64,000 bases of DNA from an uncultured Oscillibacter sp. (GTDB lineage: Bacteria > Bacillota > Clostridia > Oscillospirales > Oscillospiraceae): contig CAJTSM010000008.1 in NCBI GenBank assembly GCA_910578935.1, forward strand, positions 51,960-115,959, written 5' to 3'. The notes beneath the pieces were generated by a model. That model worked only from the letters and a program-made list of their open reading frames with translations. It was not told the DNA's origin and made no database searches. Within the stretch, counting starts at the first letter, position 1. Each line of letters begins with the position of its first letter. Shown piece after piece: positions 15,580-24,242 of this stretch. Both the position numbers and the translations under genes were made by a program.

Positions 15580-16289
15580 TGCGGGCCGCCTTTCTGGCCC
15601 ACAGCGGCTTTCTGGTGGAGGCGGACTCCGCCGCGCTGCTGTTCGACTGGTGGAAGGGGGAACTCCCGGCGGTAAAGCCGGGAGTCCCCCTGTACGTCTT
15701 CGCCAGCCACATACATCCGGATCACTTCGATCCCAGGATCTTCTCCCTGGACGACGGGAGCCGGGAGGTGCGGTTCATCCTGGGTCACGACATCAAGCTC
15801 AGCCCCCGGAACCTGGCGCGCTGGGGCGTGTCCCCGGGAACAGCGGAGAAATGCCGCTGTCTCCGGGGCGGGGAGACGCTGGAGCTGCCCCGCGCCGGAG
15901 TGGAAGCCCTGCCCTCCACCGATGAGGGGGAGGCGTTCCTGGTCACCGTGGACGGCCAAACCGTCTTTCATGCCGGGGACCTGAACTGGTGGCACTGGGA
16001 GGAAGAGGACAACGCCTGGAACCGGAATATGGAAGTGAACTTTAAAACGTACACGGAGGCCCTCCGGGGCAGGAACATCGGCCTGGCCATGCTGCCCCTG
16101 GACCCCCGGCTGGGAGAGGCGGGCTTTTGGGGCCCGGCGTATTTCCTCGAAACAGCGGAGATTCAACGCTTCCTGCCCATGCACCAGTGGGGGGATTTCG
16201 GATTTACCAGGAAATTTCTGGAAAAGTATCCCGCCTTTACAGGCCGCGCCGTGCCGGTGGAACGGACGGGGCAGACCTTCGAATTCTGA
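15579..16289 (+). CDS. MBL-fold metallo-hydrolase
   Basis: 236 aa, a compact metallo-beta-lactamase fold. The metal ligands are seen in SHIHPDHFD (HxHxDH), FHAGDLNWWHW and the final MHQWGD. It resembles UlaG/YtnP-like small hydrolases rather than RNase J or glyoxalase II. The substrate is unknown. The start codon overlaps the YbjQ stop (TAATG), so it completes a three-gene coupled operon. Confidence 0.85.
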   Translation: MRAAFLAHSGFLVEADSAALLFDWWKGELPAVKPGVPLYVFASHIHPDHFDPRIFSLDDGSREVRFILGHDIKLSPRNLARWGVSPGTAEKCRCLRGGETLELPRAGVEALPSTDEGEAFLVTVDGQTVFHAGDLNWWHWEEEDNAWNRNMEVNFKTYTEALRGRNIGLAMLPLDPRLGEAGFWGPAYFLETAEIQRFLPMHQWGDFGFTRKFLEKYPAFTGRAVPVERTGQTFEF

Positions 16290-16298
16290 CAAGGGAAA

Positions 16299-16335
16299 GC
16301 CCCTCCGGGAAAATTCTCCCGGAGGGGCCCGCTTT
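16299..16335. terminator. bidirectional terminator
   Basis: GCCCCTCCGGG (16299-16309) pairs with CCCGGAGGGGC (16318-16328), with a T-run after it on the plus strand. It separates the MBL gene from the convergent cdd. Confidence 0.75.
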
Positions 16336-16342
16336 TTGCCTC

Positions 16343-16744
16343 TTACTCCTCTTTCAGCAAGTACTTCGGGCCGAAGCCGTGGGGCAGCAGCTCCCGGAGG
16401 GTCCGGGCCAGCTCCTCCCCCTTGCCGTTGAGGCTGATCACCTCCATGTCCGGGGCAAACTCGTAGAGCACTTGGCGGCAGACGGCGCAGGGGACGCAGA
16501 AGTCCTCGCACCTCCCCGCCACTGCAATGCGGACAAAGTCCCGGTGCCCTTCGCTGACGGCCTTGCCCACGGCCACCCGCTCGGCGCAGAGGGTGGGGGA
16601 ATAGGCGGCGTTCTCAATGTTGCAGCCGGTGAAAACCGTGCCGTCGGAGCACTCCAGGGCCGCGCCCACGGGGAAGTGGGAATAGGGGCAGTAGGACCGC
16701 TCCGTCATGGAAACGGCCAGGGCTTTCAGTTCTTCTCTTGTCAT
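16343..16744 (-). CDS. cdd: cytidine deaminase
   Basis: Zinc enzyme of pyrimidine salvage that converts cytidine/deoxycytidine to uridine/deoxyuridine, 133 aa, the usual homotetrameric length. The first zinc ligand and catalytic Glu lie in the segment from NIENAAY through LCAERVAV (CAE), and the remaining ligands in PCAVC. GGAG is suboptimal, but the ATG at 16744 is the natural N-terminus. It lies 16 bases after the upstream deacetylase-like gene and may be co-transcribed with it. Confidence 0.93.
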   Translation of the reverse strand: MTREELKALAVSMTERSYCPYSHFPVGAALECSDGTVFTGCNIENAAYSPTLCAERVAVGKAVSEGHRDFVRIAVAGRCEDFCVPCAVCRQVLYEFAPDMEVISLNGKGEELARTLRELLPHGFGPKYLLKEE

Positions 16745-16760
16745 GGCAAAAACTCCTTTC

Positions 16761-17963
16761 TCACTCCTCCGCCCAGCTTACCTCCCTCTGGGGGCGGACG
16801 GTTAAGTCTATGATATCCTTGGCGTCGTAGAATTGGAGATAGCGGTCCCGGGAGTGGCGGAGGGTGGTGCCGTCCGGGTGGAGCCGGTCGCAGATGACGG
16901 CGCTGATGTCCTTTTTTATAAAGCTGAAGCTCTCCACCCCCACGGAACAGAAAATCCGGAAGCCCTGTTCCTGTAAGTACCGGAAGGCGGGGCCCGTCAT
17001 GGTCCAGTCGTTGCCGTCGGGGCGCTCGCCGTGGGGATAGAACAAAATCGCCGTCTCCCCCACCAGACTGCCCACCTCGTCCAGCCAGCGCTGGGTATCC
17101 GCCTGAATGCGGGTCATGTTCCCGTCCCCCAGGCGGATATGGCCCCAGGTGTGGCTGCCAAACGTCCAGCCGGTGCGGCGGAGCTCCTCTACAATGGGGG
17201 CCGCGGCTTCCCGCTCCTTCTGGCGGTTCGCCTCCTTGGCGTCGTCCCACTCCTTGGTGTCCCTCTGGGTGCGGTAACCCAAAATCCCCTCGTAACCCGT
17301 CAGGCTCAGACAGCCCTTGGCCCCGAAGGGGGAGAAATCCGGGTGCTCTTCCACAAATTTGTCCAGGATGGGAATGGCGTCCAGGTCCCGGCTTACCACC
17401 TCATTCCCCTCCGGGTCCAGCCCCCAGGAGGCGATTTTCAGGTCCTCTCCTATGACGAGCTTGTGGGCAAAGCCGTTTTCCAGCATGTAGGGGTAGTAAT
17501 TCGTGTCGTCATAGCTGAGGACCAGGGGCTTTTTCCCCTCGGGGAGATACAGGGTATTCCGGACCATTTTCGGGCCCTCCCCCCCCTCCTCCTCCCTCCA
17601 GACGCTGCCCAAGTCCACCAGGACATAGCCCTTATCATAGACGCTCTGGAGGATTTTGTTGTACTCGTCCACGGTGACCATGAAATCGTCCAGGCCGTTG
17701 GCCTGGCTGTCGCCGTCAAAGGCCAGCTCCGGATAGGCGATGACGGGATGAAAAAACAGATGCTCCACCACCCCCGTCCAGGGGACATAGCCCTCCCGCT
17801 CCTCCGTGGGGTCCCTGATCTCATAGGGCTGGCGCACCGGGGCGGGGGGCGGCTCCGGCTCCTGAATCTCCGGCTGGGGCGGGGGCGGCTCCTCCGCGGG
17901 CGGAGGCGCGGGGGCGCAGGCGGTCAGGAGGAGGAGCAATCCAAAGATGAGCAATCGGCGCAT
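16761..17963 (-). CDS. polysaccharide deacetylase-like lipoprotein
   Basis: Surface lipoprotein of 400 aa. The lipobox LLTAC (Cys16) is followed by a Pro/Glu-rich linker (about 18-50), then a NodB-like fold. Its motifs are the Asp pair in LSYDDTNYY and the metal-binding GSHTWGH. These parts are separated by a long insert (about 185-290) and followed by YPHGERPDG. The family removes N- or O-acetyl groups from cell-wall glycans. The motif spacing differs from classical NodB, so activity is uncertain. I chose ATG 17963 for its AAAGGA and signal peptide. Interspersed non-consensus spacing makes the acceptor glycan unreadable. Confidence 0.8.
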   Translation of the reverse strand: MRRLLIFGLLLLLTACAPAPPPAEEPPPPQPEIQEPEPPPAPVRQPYEIRDPTEEREGYVPWTGVVEHLFFHPVIAYPELAFDGDSQANGLDDFMVTVDEYNKILQSVYDKGYVLVDLGSVWREEEGGEGPKMVRNTLYLPEGKKPLVLSYDDTNYYPYMLENGFAHKLVIGEDLKIASWGLDPEGNEVVSRDLDAIPILDKFVEEHPDFSPFGAKGCLSLTGYEGILGYRTQRDTKEWDDAKEANRQKEREAAAPIVEELRRTGWTFGSHTWGHIRLGDGNMTRIQADTQRWLDEVGSLVGETAILFYPHGERPDGNDWTMTGPAFRYLQEQGFRIFCSVGVESFSFIKKDISAVICDRLHPDGTTLRHSRDRYLQFYDAKDIIDLTVRPQREVSWAEE

Positions 17964-18088
17964 GGCGTCGGTTCCTTTCTGTCGAAAAATCTGTGAGTTT
18001 AGTATAGCAGATTTTCCGCCGGAAAGGTGTAACAATTTTATGACAGATTCTTGGCGGATTTTCCGGCGCCGGCCCGCGGGGGAAACCG

Positions 18089-18167
18089 GTAGGGGCCGCC
18101 CCCTTGGGCGGCCCGGCGTGAGGCCCGATCCTTGTACCGGCGGGCCGCCGGGGGCGGCGGCCCCTAC
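18089..18167. repeat. GC-rich palindromic element
   Basis: Both ends read GTAGGGGCCGCC in inverted orientation (18089-18100 and 18156-18167). The interior is also strongly self-complementary. It looks like a dispersed extragenic palindrome, although only one copy is present in this window. Confidence 0.5.
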
Positions 18168-18335
18168 ACAATGGCCCTGTTATAAAATGCGCAGCTGGAC
18201 ACTTCTGCGCGGAAGGGGTACGGGCTGTATGATACGCATGTTCCCTGCCTGCGGCGTAGTTTGAGCGGGGGGCAGTCGATGCAGGGCCTGTCCGGCCCTC
18301 CTCGCTGCCGCTAACCTGGCGTTAGCGGGGAACAA

Positions 18336-18370
18336 AAACCCCCGGAGAGAACCTGCCTCTCCGGGGGTTT
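18336..18370. terminator. intrinsic terminator downstream of spoVAE
   Basis: AAACCCCCGGAGAG (18336-18349) and CTCTCCGGGGGTTT (18357-18370) form a perfect 14-bp stem that works in both directions. It ends the minus-strand spoVAE unit. Confidence 0.75.
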
Positions 18371-18463
18371 GTTTCGCTGTGTGCGCTCATGCCGCTCTCG
18401 TTTCATTCGCCTCTTACGGCTTCCCCAGTATACCGCACCCGCCCGGAAAAGGCAGCGGCTCTT

Positions 18464-18820
18464 TCACCGCTTGGCGCTGGGCTTGAACACGGCGGCCATC
18501 ACCGCGGCGAAGAACACCGCCGCCGCGACGCCGCCCGCTGCCGCCGTCAGCCCCCCGGTGAGGACCCCCAGCCAGCCGTCCACATCCACGGCCTTGCGGA
18601 CCCCCTTGGCCAGCAGATGGCCAAAGCCCGTCAGCGGCACCGCCGCCCCCGCGCCGCCCCACTGGGCCAGAGGCTCGTACAGCCCCACGGCGCTGAGAAT
18701 TACCCCCGCCACCACGTAGCCCGTCAGAATCCGGGCCGGGGTCAGCTGGGTCTTGTCGATCAGGATCTGCCCGATGGCGCACAGCACGCCGCCGCAGAGA
18801 AACGCGTTGAGATAATCCAT
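18464..18820 (-). CDS. spoVAE: stage V sporulation protein AE
   Basis: Membrane subunit of the SpoVA complex, which imports dipicolinic acid into the forespore and releases it in germination. 118 aa, full length, with the family signature GQILIDKTQLTPARIL at residues 17-32 and AVPLTGFGHLLAKGV in the middle. Three or four hydrophobic segments are present. In most spore formers it follows spoVAC and spoVAD; here neither is adjacent. GGAGG precedes the ATG. Confidence 0.92.
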   Translation of the reverse strand: MDYLNAFLCGGVLCAIGQILIDKTQLTPARILTGYVVAGVILSAVGLYEPLAQWGGAGAAVPLTGFGHLLAKGVRKAVDVDGWLGVLTGGLTAAAGGVAAAVFFAAVMAAVFKPSAKR

Positions 18821-18872
18821 GTGAAAACCTCCCTTTGCCGGTAGGGTTTCCCGGAGTCGGGAAGTTTATGCG

Positions 18873-18904
18873 AAAAAAGGCCCCCGGACAAAAGTCCGGG
18901 GGCC
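18873..18904 (-). terminator. intrinsic terminator of the S-layer gene
   Basis: On the minus strand an 11-bp stem (18904-18894 with 18889-18879) around TTTT is followed by six Ts. It is strong, as expected for a highly expressed gene. Confidence 0.85.
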
Positions 18905-18950
18905 TCACGTTCATGCCGTTATGACTCGCAGCCCAAGTCTCAAGCACGAA

Positions 18951-21900
18951 TTACTGATAGGAAATGTTGCTAATGGGAACCGTCTTTCCGTCCACCAGAT
19001 CGGTAGCGTTGATCGTGATCACAATATCCTTCGTTTGCACGTAGCTACCGGTGCTGAGTTTCAGAGTTCCCTTGCCAATGAGAATCTTGGCAACCGTATC
19101 CTTACCGGCCTTACCAAGATCAGTCGTCGTAAGGGTAAGGGTAGTGGAGGCACCAGCAGTCGTATTGGTCGTGCTGGTCACCAAATCCGTGCTGGCAGTC
19201 GAACCATCGGCCTTCTTGATCGCAATCGTTCCAGTATTAGCAACCGCGCCGCTGAAGTTAATGGTAATCGTATCGCCAGTGTTCCATCCCGCAGTAGCAT
19301 CACCCTCCAGGGTAACACTGCTCACGGTAGGCATCAGATCCGTGCGCTCGGCGGCGGTAATCTGGCAATCGGCCAGGTCGATGTCCTTGGCAACCATCGT
19401 GAACGTATCAGAGCCTGTAGCAGCGGCCGCACCGGCGGTGGCAGTCGCATCGTTGGCAAGGAGATACTTCAGAGACATACCGGGAACATCGGGGTGCGTC
19501 ACAGTGATCTCAATGGGAGCAGAAGTGACCGGAATCAAACCAGATCCGCCAACGGTCACACCAACCTTGACGCTGTCGCCGGCTTTGAGTCCAGCGTTGA
19601 CGCCGTCAACAGAGAGCGCAACCGTCGCAGAGCCAACCTGGGTTCCGCCGACTTCCAGATTCACAGCGGCACCGTCGTCAACCGTGTAGGTAGTGACAGC
19701 AGGCAGGACGTTGAAGTTCACAACCAGCTCAACGGGGTCCACACCGGTGATGGTAAGGGCACCCGCGGTCAGAACCGCGCCAACAGTGGGAGTGGCCGCG
19801 GAATCACCAGCGGTATTCGTGTTGGCAGTGTAGGTCGCAACACCCTTCTGTCCAGCCACAGGAGCGGCGAAGCTGAAGGTGCCGGTGCCGGCGGGCAGGC
19901 CGCCGTCTTCAGTAGAGGAGGCCAGGAACAGCTTGATGGGAGTCGTACCGCCAGCAGTGGTGGTGCTAGACGCATTCGTCGCGTCGGTGTAAGGAGTCAG
20001 GGCGCTGCCAGTCCACTTGGACATGTCGAAGATCACGTTGACAGTCTTCCACTTGACGTTGCTCACCTTGACTTCGAGCTTGCTGCTTTCCTTGATCTTA
20101 CCGGCAACGGTAGAGGTCAGGGTCTTGAAGCCCAGGGAGCCAATGGCAACGCCAGTCTGATGGTCAACCAGGGTCTTGGTGCCGTCGTCGTTGACAACAT
20201 AGACATCCAGGTCAAGGGTGCCGTCCGCATCCGCAGGCAGCCAGCCGGTCTTCTTTCCGTCCTTATCGGTCCAGTTCGCAGCCTCGACCGCGTTCCGATC
20301 GATATCAAAGACGATGGTAGCCACACCGTCCGCAAGCTTGCAGTCGCCAGCGTTGACGCTGAAGCCCTTGGCAGAGTCAGTGGCCGCAACCACGGAGCCC
20401 TTGCCAGCGGGAGCATCCGCCTTGGACACCAGAACGATGGTGTAGACGCTGGACTTAATCTTCCCGTCCGTCTTGCTGGAGTCGGTGTTGGTGACCGTCA
20501 GGGTGACGGTGACGCTCTTACCGGCCACGGGGTTGGACTGAACCTTGGTGATCCAGCCGGTGGTGTTGCTCAGGGTGCTGAGCTTGCTGGCCCACAGGGT
20601 GGTCAGCTCGCCGACAGCGCTGGCCTTGTGAGTCTCCTCCGCGATCAGGGTGATCTCGGTATCGGCGGGGACCTCATACGTGTAGGTGTTGCCGTCGACC
20701 GTCGCGGTGTACTCGTTGCCGCCGGCAGCCACGGTGAAGTCCACGTCGGGAGTCGCGGCCACGTTGAGCTTCTCGGCCTTCAGCACGGCGATCAGGTAGG
20801 CGTGACGGAAGTAGTCGGTGCTCTTGTTGCCGTCCACCAGGACCTTCAGCTCGATGGTGTCGTTATCATAGCCCAGCAGATCGTCCAGGTCATTGATATC
20901 GCCCTTGCCGCCCACGCGCATGTCGAGCCACACGGTGTTCTTGTCGGTCTTGATCAGGCCCTTCTCGTCGACATCGGCAGAGGTGCCCATGACGTACTCG
21001 TCGCTCAGCAGGTCAACCTTGCCACCGGGGACAACAGCGATGGGGTTGCCGTCAGCGCGCAGAGACTGCAGGCCGTTCAGGGTCCAAATCTTGTCGTTGG
21101 AGCCGTTCTTGTTGACATAGAAGTCGCTCTTGCTCTCGGCGCCGTTCAGGGTCTTCAGAGGCTGAATGCCCCTGACATACAGGCCGTCGGGGTTGCTGTT
21201 GCTGTAGGTATTGCTGTGGAAGTACTTGCCGACGATCAGGTCGCCCTGCTTGCGGATGGTCAGGACGGTGTTGACGGGATAGTCCTTATCGAACCAGCCG
21301 GTCAGCTCCTCATCGAAGTTGGGGCCAACGCGATACTGCTTGGCATAGCTGGTGCCGGTGGGACGGTCGCCCTCGGCGCCGGCCTTGGGATTGGTGTAGT
21401 TGCGGTCGCCCGGAGTCGCGGTGATGTAGGCGATCATGCTCAGGTTCGCCTCGGCGGCGTCTTCCTTGATGACAACAGCCTTGACGTTGCCGTCATCGTT
21501 GACATAGGCCTCAGCGGGGCTGGCGACGAAGGAGTCGACGTTGGTGCCGACGTTGCGCCAGGTGGTGTTGGTCTTCTTCAGGTCCTCGTGCTCAACGTTC
21601 TGCACGCCGGACTTGAAGTCGATGGTCTCAACCTCGCCGGTGGAGGGATCGAAGCTCACATAGATGAACTTGACGCCGTCATAGGGGGCGCGGTTGTAGT
21701 TCCAAATCTTCGCAATCGGAGTGGGCACGGTGGGGTCCGCGCTGGGAGTGACCTGCTCCAGGGCGCTCTCCAGGCAGGTGGTCTGCTTATAGGTCTTGTA
21801 GTTCTCCAGGGGCAGCAGGCTGTTGCGGCTGCTGACCTGATACCTGGCGGGAGTCTTGGTGCCCAGATCGTTGGCCCACTGGGAGACATTGTAGATGCCC

Positions 21901-23993
21901 TCGCCGGTGGAGTTGCGGTCCTTGTCCAGCATGTTGGGCTCGATGTTGCTGGTGCCGTCCTTGTTGAAGCTGACCTGGTTGTAGTTGGGCTTGGACAGCT
22001 CATACTCGCCGTTGCCGCCCTGAGCGATGTCATAGTGGACAAGCTCGCCGGGGGCGTAGCGCTCGGCCTCGCCGCGGATGGTGCCCAGGTCCAGATCGAC
22101 CTCGACGCCGCCGGTGGTCCAGCCATGGACGAACCAGCCGATCTTAGCGGCAACGCTGGGAGCCTGGTAGTAATCGCCAACGATCATCCAGTCGTCGGAG
22201 TTGCCGATTTCGGTGGCCCACAGAACGGTGCCGTCATTGGCCAGATAGGCGGTGACGTCCTTCTTGGTGGCCTTGATCTCGTTGCCGGTCACGTCCAGCA
22301 TATCCTTGTTCCACTCGTTGATGGGATAGCTGGTGCCGCCGATGGTGATGGCCACGGCGCTGCCCTTGGGCTTGTTGGTGTTGGCATAGGTGTCGACCTT
22401 GGTGAAGGTGCCGGAAACCGTCTCAGGCACGTACACCACGCCGGCTTCCCAGGTCTTGCCCTCGTCGGGGGTGTAGGGAACAACGGCCACGCGGTCGCCG
22501 GCCTTCAGACCCTTGAGGGTGTTGTAGCAATCATAGTTGCTGTCCTTCACGTCAACCAGATCAACGTCAATAGCGAAGGCGTTGTAACCGGTGATGGCGT
22601 CCAGGTCGCCGTCCTTGCGGGGGCTGCGGCTGTCGGGCTTCTCCTGCTCCAGGGTGACGTAGTCAGAACCGATGGTCTTGACCTTCATCAGCTGGGTGCG
22701 GGTGACGACGACGTTGGTGATGAAGTCGGCGTCCACGGGGCAGACATAGACTTCAACGGTGACGCCGTTGTCGGTCAGGTCGGCGATCTCAGCCAGGGAA
22801 GGAGCGTTGTCCTTCACGGCGGTGCCGGCGTCATAGCTGAACAGGTTGCCCAGCTTCACGCCCTCGCGGTCGGCAGTCTGGGTGTAGACGTCGCTCTTCA
22901 CACGGGCGTTGTAGCCGTTGACGGTGATCTGAGTGGCGTTGTCGAAGGGGCTGCGGTAGGCAAACTGAGTGCCGCCGGCAGCGGTGCTCCAGTTGGTGTA
23001 GTTCAGGGTGTGATCCACGCTCCAAGTGTCGTAACCGCGCAGGCCCAGAGCCTTCTCCTTGGTGGCGGCGGTGTCTTCACGGTGCGCGATCTGCTTGGTG
23101 TAGGTGAAGTCGGCGGGCAGCTTGAAGGTGCCGATGGTGACCTTCTTGTAGCTCCACTCGTTGGAGGGATGGCCGAAATCATCGTACGCGGGATCATACT
23201 TGTCGTGCTCCAGGCGCAGGTCCTTGAAGTGCTCTTCGCCGAACTCGAGAGTCATCTCGTTGTTGGCGGCGCTGATGACACGACGGTTGATGTTGGCGTT
23301 GATGTCACGGTTGTTGCTGGTGACGTACATGGCCTGAGTGCCCTGCACCGCCAGGGTCTGAGCGCCGGTCACCATCGTGGTGCCGCCGTAAGTAACCATG
23401 GTGGCCTTCAGGGTGTTCAGAGCCAGCTGGCAGGCCTGCTCACGATTGACGGAAGCAGCGCCGTCGAAGTCCAGGCGGTCGAACAGGCCGGTCACGTTGC
23501 CCACCCGGGCCACGTTCATGGTCCAGCCGGTGTCAACGAAGCCCTCGATCTCGCTCTTGTAGCCCAGCGCGCCCAGCAGCATCTTAGCAAAGGCGAAGCC
23601 GGTCAGAGAGTTGCCGGGCTTGAAGGTGCCGTCGCCATAACCGCTGATGATACCGGCGGTCTTGCAGTAGCTGATGACGCCCGCGAAGGTGTGGCTGGCG
23701 GGGACATCAGGATACGGGGCGGTGGCGTTGGGGAGATTGGCGGCCGCGTCGGGGCCAATCAGCAGGGAGACGATGATCTTCGCCGCGGCGCCGCGGGTCA
23801 GCTCCGTCTCGGGGCGGAAGGAGCCGTCCTCGTAACCGGTGATAACACCGATCCGGTTCAGAACGGCAACGGCTTCCTCGTACTGAATCTCATCCTTGTC
23901 GGTGAGATCCCGGTACTCGGTGGCTCCCGCGCTGATGGTGACCAGAGACATGGTCATAATCAATGCGAGAACCAGGGACAGGAATTTCTTCAT
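18951..23993 (-). CDS. large S-layer-type surface protein with N-terminal SLH domains
   Basis: 1680 aa, probably the main S-layer or a major wall protein. The signal peptide (residues 1 to about 24, cut after SAGA) is followed by three SLH modules (about 26-88, 92-145 and 149-199) for anchoring to wall polymer. The third is degenerate. The remainder is a long array of beta-rich, Thr/Val/Asp-rich extracellular domains with no catalytic motif. Two C-terminal stretches resemble Ig-like or bacterial adhesin repeats. RBS AAAGGAGGAATG lies before ATG 23993. About the last 350 codons use visibly more A/T-ending codons than the rest. Close homologues cannot be named from sequence alone. Confidence 0.9.
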   Translation of the reverse strand: MKKFLSLVLALIMTMSLVTISAGATEYRDLTDKDEIQYEEAVAVLNRIGVITGYEDGSFRPETELTRGAAAKIIVSLLIGPDAAANLPNATAPYPDVPASHTFAGVISYCKTAGIISGYGDGTFKPGNSLTGFAFAKMLLGALGYKSEIEGFVDTGWTMNVARVGNVTGLFDRLDFDGAASVNREQACQLALNTLKATMVTYGGTTMVTGAQTLAVQGTQAMYVTSNNRDINANINRRVISAANNEMTLEFGEEHFKDLRLEHDKYDPAYDDFGHPSNEWSYKKVTIGTFKLPADFTYTKQIAHREDTAATKEKALGLRGYDTWSVDHTLNYTNWSTAAGGTQFAYRSPFDNATQITVNGYNARVKSDVYTQTADREGVKLGNLFSYDAGTAVKDNAPSLAEIADLTDNGVTVEVYVCPVDADFITNVVVTRTQLMKVKTIGSDYVTLEQEKPDSRSPRKDGDLDAITGYNAFAIDVDLVDVKDSNYDCYNTLKGLKAGDRVAVVPYTPDEGKTWEAGVVYVPETVSGTFTKVDTYANTNKPKGSAVAITIGGTSYPINEWNKDMLDVTGNEIKATKKDVTAYLANDGTVLWATEIGNSDDWMIVGDYYQAPSVAAKIGWFVHGWTTGGVEVDLDLGTIRGEAERYAPGELVHYDIAQGGNGEYELSKPNYNQVSFNKDGTSNIEPNMLDKDRNSTGEGIYNVSQWANDLGTKTPARYQVSSRNSLLPLENYKTYKQTTCLESALEQVTPSADPTVPTPIAKIWNYNRAPYDGVKFIYVSFDPSTGEVETIDFKSGVQNVEHEDLKKTNTTWRNVGTNVDSFVASPAEAYVNDDGNVKAVVIKEDAAEANLSMIAYITATPGDRNYTNPKAGAEGDRPTGTSYAKQYRVGPNFDEELTGWFDKDYPVNTVLTIRKQGDLIVGKYFHSNTYSNSNPDGLYVRGIQPLKTLNGAESKSDFYVNKNGSNDKIWTLNGLQSLRADGNPIAVVPGGKVDLLSDEYVMGTSADVDEKGLIKTDKNTVWLDMRVGGKGDINDLDDLLGYDNDTIELKVLVDGNKSTDYFRHAYLIAVLKAEKLNVAATPDVDFTVAAGGNEYTATVDGNTYTYEVPADTEITLIAEETHKASAVGELTTLWASKLSTLSNTTGWITKVQSNPVAGKSVTVTLTVTNTDSSKTDGKIKSSVYTIVLVSKADAPAGKGSVVAATDSAKGFSVNAGDCKLADGVATIVFDIDRNAVEAANWTDKDGKKTGWLPADADGTLDLDVYVVNDDGTKTLVDHQTGVAIGSLGFKTLTSTVAGKIKESSKLEVKVSNVKWKTVNVIFDMSKWTGSALTPYTDATNASSTTTAGGTTPIKLFLASSTEDGGLPAGTGTFSFAAPVAGQKGVATYTANTNTAGDSAATPTVGAVLTAGALTITGVDPVELVVNFNVLPAVTTYTVDDGAAVNLEVGGTQVGSATVALSVDGVNAGLKAGDSVKVGVTVGGSGLIPVTSAPIEITVTHPDVPGMSLKYLLANDATATAGAAAATGSDTFTMVAKDIDLADCQITAAERTDLMPTVSSVTLEGDATAGWNTGDTITINFSGAVANTGTIAIKKADGSTASTDLVTSTTNTTAGASTTLTLTTTDLGKAGKDTVAKILIGKGTLKLSTGSYVQTKDIVITINATDLVDGKTVPISNISYQ

Positions 23994-24186
23994 TGAACAT
24001 TCCTCCTTTAAAAATTACGGTCCGTCCGAACATCCGACGCCCCCTCCAGGATTCGTGTCGGGGCTAGCCGATCCCACATCAAGCCTGGAATTGGCCCCTT
24101 CCGTCCGTCGTCCGCATGTTCAATCTAACAGTCTCCTGTCCGTTTGTCTATAGATTTGGCTTAGTTGTAATTTGTTTGATATGCGC

Positions 24187-24228
24187 CGTGATTAAATAAA
24201 CTATATGTGAAAAATATTCGTAACAAAT
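24187..24228 (-). promoter_or_regulatory. probable promoter region of the S-layer gene
   Basis: On the minus strand, TTGTTA lies inside the 13-bp repeat at 24228-24216. TATAGT follows at 15 bp, or TAGTTT at 17 bp. The surroundings are AT-rich, unlike the rest of the window. The resulting 5' UTR would be about 190 nt, long as is usual for S-layer mRNAs. The exact elements are uncertain. Confidence 0.4.
24216..24228. repeat. 13-bp inverted repeat, left copy (S-layer side)
   Basis: ATTCGTAACAAAT. An exact inverted copy lies at 25594-25606, so the pair brackets the recombinase-like gene. The position overlaps the likely -35 of the S-layer gene. Confidence 0.7.
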
Positions 24229-24242
24229 TTTGGGTTTCGCCG

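Larger units (their letters stand above)
17964..18463. other. 500-bp gene-free region with palindromic elements
   Basis: Contains a 79-bp GC-rich palindromic element (18089-18167), flanked by two facing ATTTTATRACAG-type motifs (18035-18051 and, inverted, 18177-18188). It also has a CCGCTAAC/GTTAGCGG hairpin (18308-18328) and a terminator (18336-18370). No ORF with an RBS was found. Confidence 0.5.

Noticed and set aside
18921..23996. A 1691-codon open frame on the plus strand opposite the S-layer gene
   Set aside because: It is a shadow of strongly biased codon use on the minus strand. It has no RBS, no signal peptide and low-complexity Gly/Val/Asp composition, while the minus-strand protein has SLH domains, a signal peptide, an RBS and a terminator.
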